DNA of 17,571 nucleotides. Origin: an uncultured Alistipes sp. (GTDB lineage Bacteria > Bacteroidota > Bacteroidia > Bacteroidales > Rikenellaceae). Below are positions 15,816 to 17,571 of the stretch, one piece after another; position 1 is the first letter of the stretch, and every line of letters begins with the position of its first letter. The stretch lies in assembly GCA_900545315.1 (NCBI GenBank), contig UQYM01000043.1:1-17571 (forward strand). Direction: 5' to 3'. A program made the translations under genes and the position numbers. The notes below the pieces were generated by a model. That model was not told the origin of the DNA. It saw only the letters and a list, made by a program, of their open reading frames with translations, and made no database searches.

Positions 15816-17396
15816 TCAATCAAACAACGATCCGTTCGAAGGATCGTTACTCTGCGGTCCCTCGTCCTTCAGCACCACACGAGAGGGACGCGAACCTTCC
15901 GTAACCGAATCTTTGACAAATTTCATGTTGCGACGCAAATAGGCCGGTTCATTTTCCCAATTGTCCGTATCGGTAGCCACCTCTTTGGGGCGCGCCTCAA
16001 TCACATGCAGAGCTGCAGCAGGACGACTCAGCGGACTGGTATGTTGGTTGGCTGCCGGTGTATTTTCACGGTCAGGGAGGCGATTCGGCGCCACCGGGCG
16101 ATTGAAACGGCGTGACTCCTGCAACGGATGCACCTCAGGCGTTGGGGCCTGTTCGGTCGGCGGAGTCCAACGTTGACGCGGAGTCAACGGGCTCTGATTA
16201 CGCATTGTCTGCTGGGCGGCATTGGTTGGAGCCTCAACCGGCTGGGCAGTAGGTTCTGCCACACCCGATGCTGTATCTGTACTCTCAGCGGCTTCTGACG
16301 AACCATTCTCAGCCTCATTCTGAGTCTCTCGCTCTTTCTGCTGCCGATCGCGATAAGCTTGTAACGGAGAGTAGGTCGGCTGATCAAATGCTTTGGTCAC
16401 GGCATCCTCAAAACCGGTCGCAATAATCGTTACCTCAATATCGGCACCCAATGTTTCATCAGTACCGGCACCCCAAATAATATCAGCAGCATTGCCAGCG
16501 CAATTCTGAATATACTCGGTAATCTGGTAGGTCTCCTCCAGGGTAATCTCCTCCTCACCGGAGGTGATATTGATCAGGATGTTACGGGCTCCCGTAATAT
16601 CGTTGTGGTTCAACAACGGAGACGAAAGTGCCGCATTGGCAACCTCCATCGCACGATTCTCTCCCGAAGCGCGTCCCGATCCCATCAACGCAATACCGCT
16701 GTCTTTCATCACGGTCTTCACATCGGCAAAATCGACGTTCACCGTACTCTCGCGGGTAATCACTTCGGCAATGCTTTTGGCGGCTGTAGCCAAAATATCA
16801 TCAGCTTTACCAAAGGCCTCTGACAAGGTCAACTTACCGTATATCTCCTGAATATTTTCATTATTGATCAACAGCAGCGAATCGACATACTGACGCAGCT
16901 CCTCGATACCCTCCTGGGCATGTTTCATACGTTTCGGACCCTCGGTGCGGAACGGCAACGTCACAATGGCCACTGTCAGGATATCCATCTCTTTGGCCGC
17001 TTTGGCAATCACCGGAGCAGCACCCGTTCCGGTACCACCGCCCATACCGGCCGTAATAAAGACCATCTTGGTCCCTTCACGTTTGAACACTTCGACAATC
17101 TCGTCCAAACTTTCGAGTGCCGCCTCACGTCCCCGTTCGGGATTGTTGCCGGCTCCCAGACCTTCGGTCAACTTCTCACCCAAACGCACCTTAATCGGTA
17201 CCGGGCTGCGATAAAGGGCCTGACGATCGGTGTTGCAGACCATGAACGATACATCGGCGATTCCGAGATCGTACATATGGTTGACAGCATTGCTACCGCC
17301 ACCACCGACACCGGTCACCATGATGATCGACGGCGTGATCTTCGGCCGATCGAACTCGATAATATCAGGCATATTATTGTTTTCCTGTTCAGGCAT
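15816..17396 (-). CDS. ftsZ: Cell division protein FtsZ
   Basis: The 526-residue product is the tubulin-like GTPase that forms the division ring. The GTP-binding domain has VGGGGSNAVNHM near residue 30-41 and the tubulin signature GMGGGTGTG (117-125); the T7 catalytic loop is NVDFAD (220-225). The conserved core ends near 335. A Gln/Pro/Ala-rich linker of about 145 residues leads to a conserved C-terminal peptide-like NEPAYLRRN (482-490), the expected site for FtsA binding, followed by a 36-residue extra tail. The ATG at 17396 is chosen over a TTG at 17426 that overlaps the ftsA stop; another ATG at 17372 is possible. It lies 26 nt after ftsA and is surely co-transcribed with it. Confidence 0.98.
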   Translation of the reverse strand: MPEQENNNMPDIIEFDRPKITPSIIMVTGVGGGGSNAVNHMYDLGIADVSFMVCNTDRQALYRSPVPIKVRLGEKLTEGLGAGNNPERGREAALESLDEIVEVFKREGTKMVFITAGMGGGTGTGAAPVIAKAAKEMDILTVAIVTLPFRTEGPKRMKHAQEGIEELRQYVDSLLLINNENIQEIYGKLTLSEAFGKADDILATAAKSIAEVITRESTVNVDFADVKTVMKDSGIALMGSGRASGENRAMEVANAALSSPLLNHNDITGARNILINITSGEEEITLEETYQITEYIQNCAGNAADIIWGAGTDETLGADIEVTIIATGFEDAVTKAFDQPTYSPLQAYRDRQQKERETQNEAENGSSEAAESTDTASGVAEPTAQPVEAPTNAAQQTMRNQSPLTPRQRWTPPTEQAPTPEVHPLQESRRFNRPVAPNRLPDRENTPAANQHTSPLSRPAAALHVIEARPKEVATDTDNWENEPAYLRRNMKFVKDSVTEGSRPSRVVLKDEGPQSNDPSNGSLFD

Positions 17397-17422
17397 AACT
17401 CTTTCTACTAAATCCGTGCAAA

Positions 17423-17571
17423 TCAAATATCATTATCCTCGATCACCTCAAACATACTGTCGAGTTTACGTTTCCATCGACCGAGGAATCCACCTTTCTT
17501 CTCTTTGTGTGCAGGCTCTTCCGGCTGCTGTGGAGTTTCAGGTGCCACAGGGTTCTCTTGCGGTACCTCCA
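17423..17571 (-). CDS. ftsA: Cell division protein FtsA, 3' end only
   Basis: Only the last 48 codons and a TGA are in the window. The visible peptide is a Pro/Glu-rich stretch followed by KKGGFLGRWKRKLDSMFEVI and a short acidic end. The basic, amphipathic final helix is what FtsA uses to attach to the inner membrane, and the position directly before ftsZ, 26 nt away, fits the universal ftsA-ftsZ order. FtsA is an actin-like protein that tethers FtsZ. The identity rests on this helix and the context, as the ATPase domain is outside the window. Confidence 0.85.
   Translation of the reverse strand, partial: EVPQENPVAPETPQQPEEPAHKEKKGGFLGRWKRKLDSMFEVIEDNDI

Overview
The window reads as a chromosomal housekeeping segment from a member of the Bacteroidota, most likely the order Bacteroidales; the family is uncertain, with Rikenellaceae/Alistipes-like a reasonable guess. 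The evidence is an LpxC-FabZ fusion next to lpxA, a GldE-type CNNM/CBS protein, the form of the TonB and FtsZ proteins, and three promoter candidates of the form TTG-N19-TAnnTTTG, the known Bacteroidetes primary sigma-factor pattern. No tRNA, rRNA, CRISPR array, insertion sequence or phage gene was found.

Layout from left to right. Positions 1-318 are AT-rich and hold a minus-strand promoter firing out of the window and the infB terminator. Positions 319-5480 hold a minus-strand operon rimP-nusA-infB with a promoter, a leader hairpin and a terminal hairpin. Positions 5684-6789 hold a broken minus-strand acyltransferase gene (one frameshift plus one in-frame stop). Positions 6841-9579 hold the minus-strand lipid A/fatty acid genes lpxC-fabZ and lpxA with a distal terminator. 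Positions 9663-11816 hold plus-strand tonB and fabI, with tonB divergent from lpxC. Positions 12401-13891 hold a secreted M28 metallopeptidase (minus). Positions 14083-15378 hold gldE (minus). Positions 15816-17571 hold ftsZ and the 3' end of ftsA (minus).

The genes fall into four themes. RimP, NusA and IF-2 serve 30S maturation, transcription elongation/termination and translation initiation. LpxC, LpxA, FabZ and FabI tie lipid A synthesis to fatty acid elongation, since LpxC/LpxA and FabZ/FabI draw on the same hydroxyacyl-ACP pool. TonB, GldE and the M28 peptidase are envelope functions. FtsA and FtsZ build the division ring.

Spacers are unusually long for such conserved genes (about 300-520 bp in six places) and mostly show no coding signal. 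I found no convincing novel multi-gene system. The items most worth a second look are the doubly disrupted acyltransferase with a GATT tandem repeat at the frameshift, the tetraloop hairpin with a U-rich tail in the rimP leader, a terminator-like hairpin directly before gldE, and a short stretch of protein-like minus-strand sequence upstream of fabI. All calls are from reading the sequence; no database search was run.
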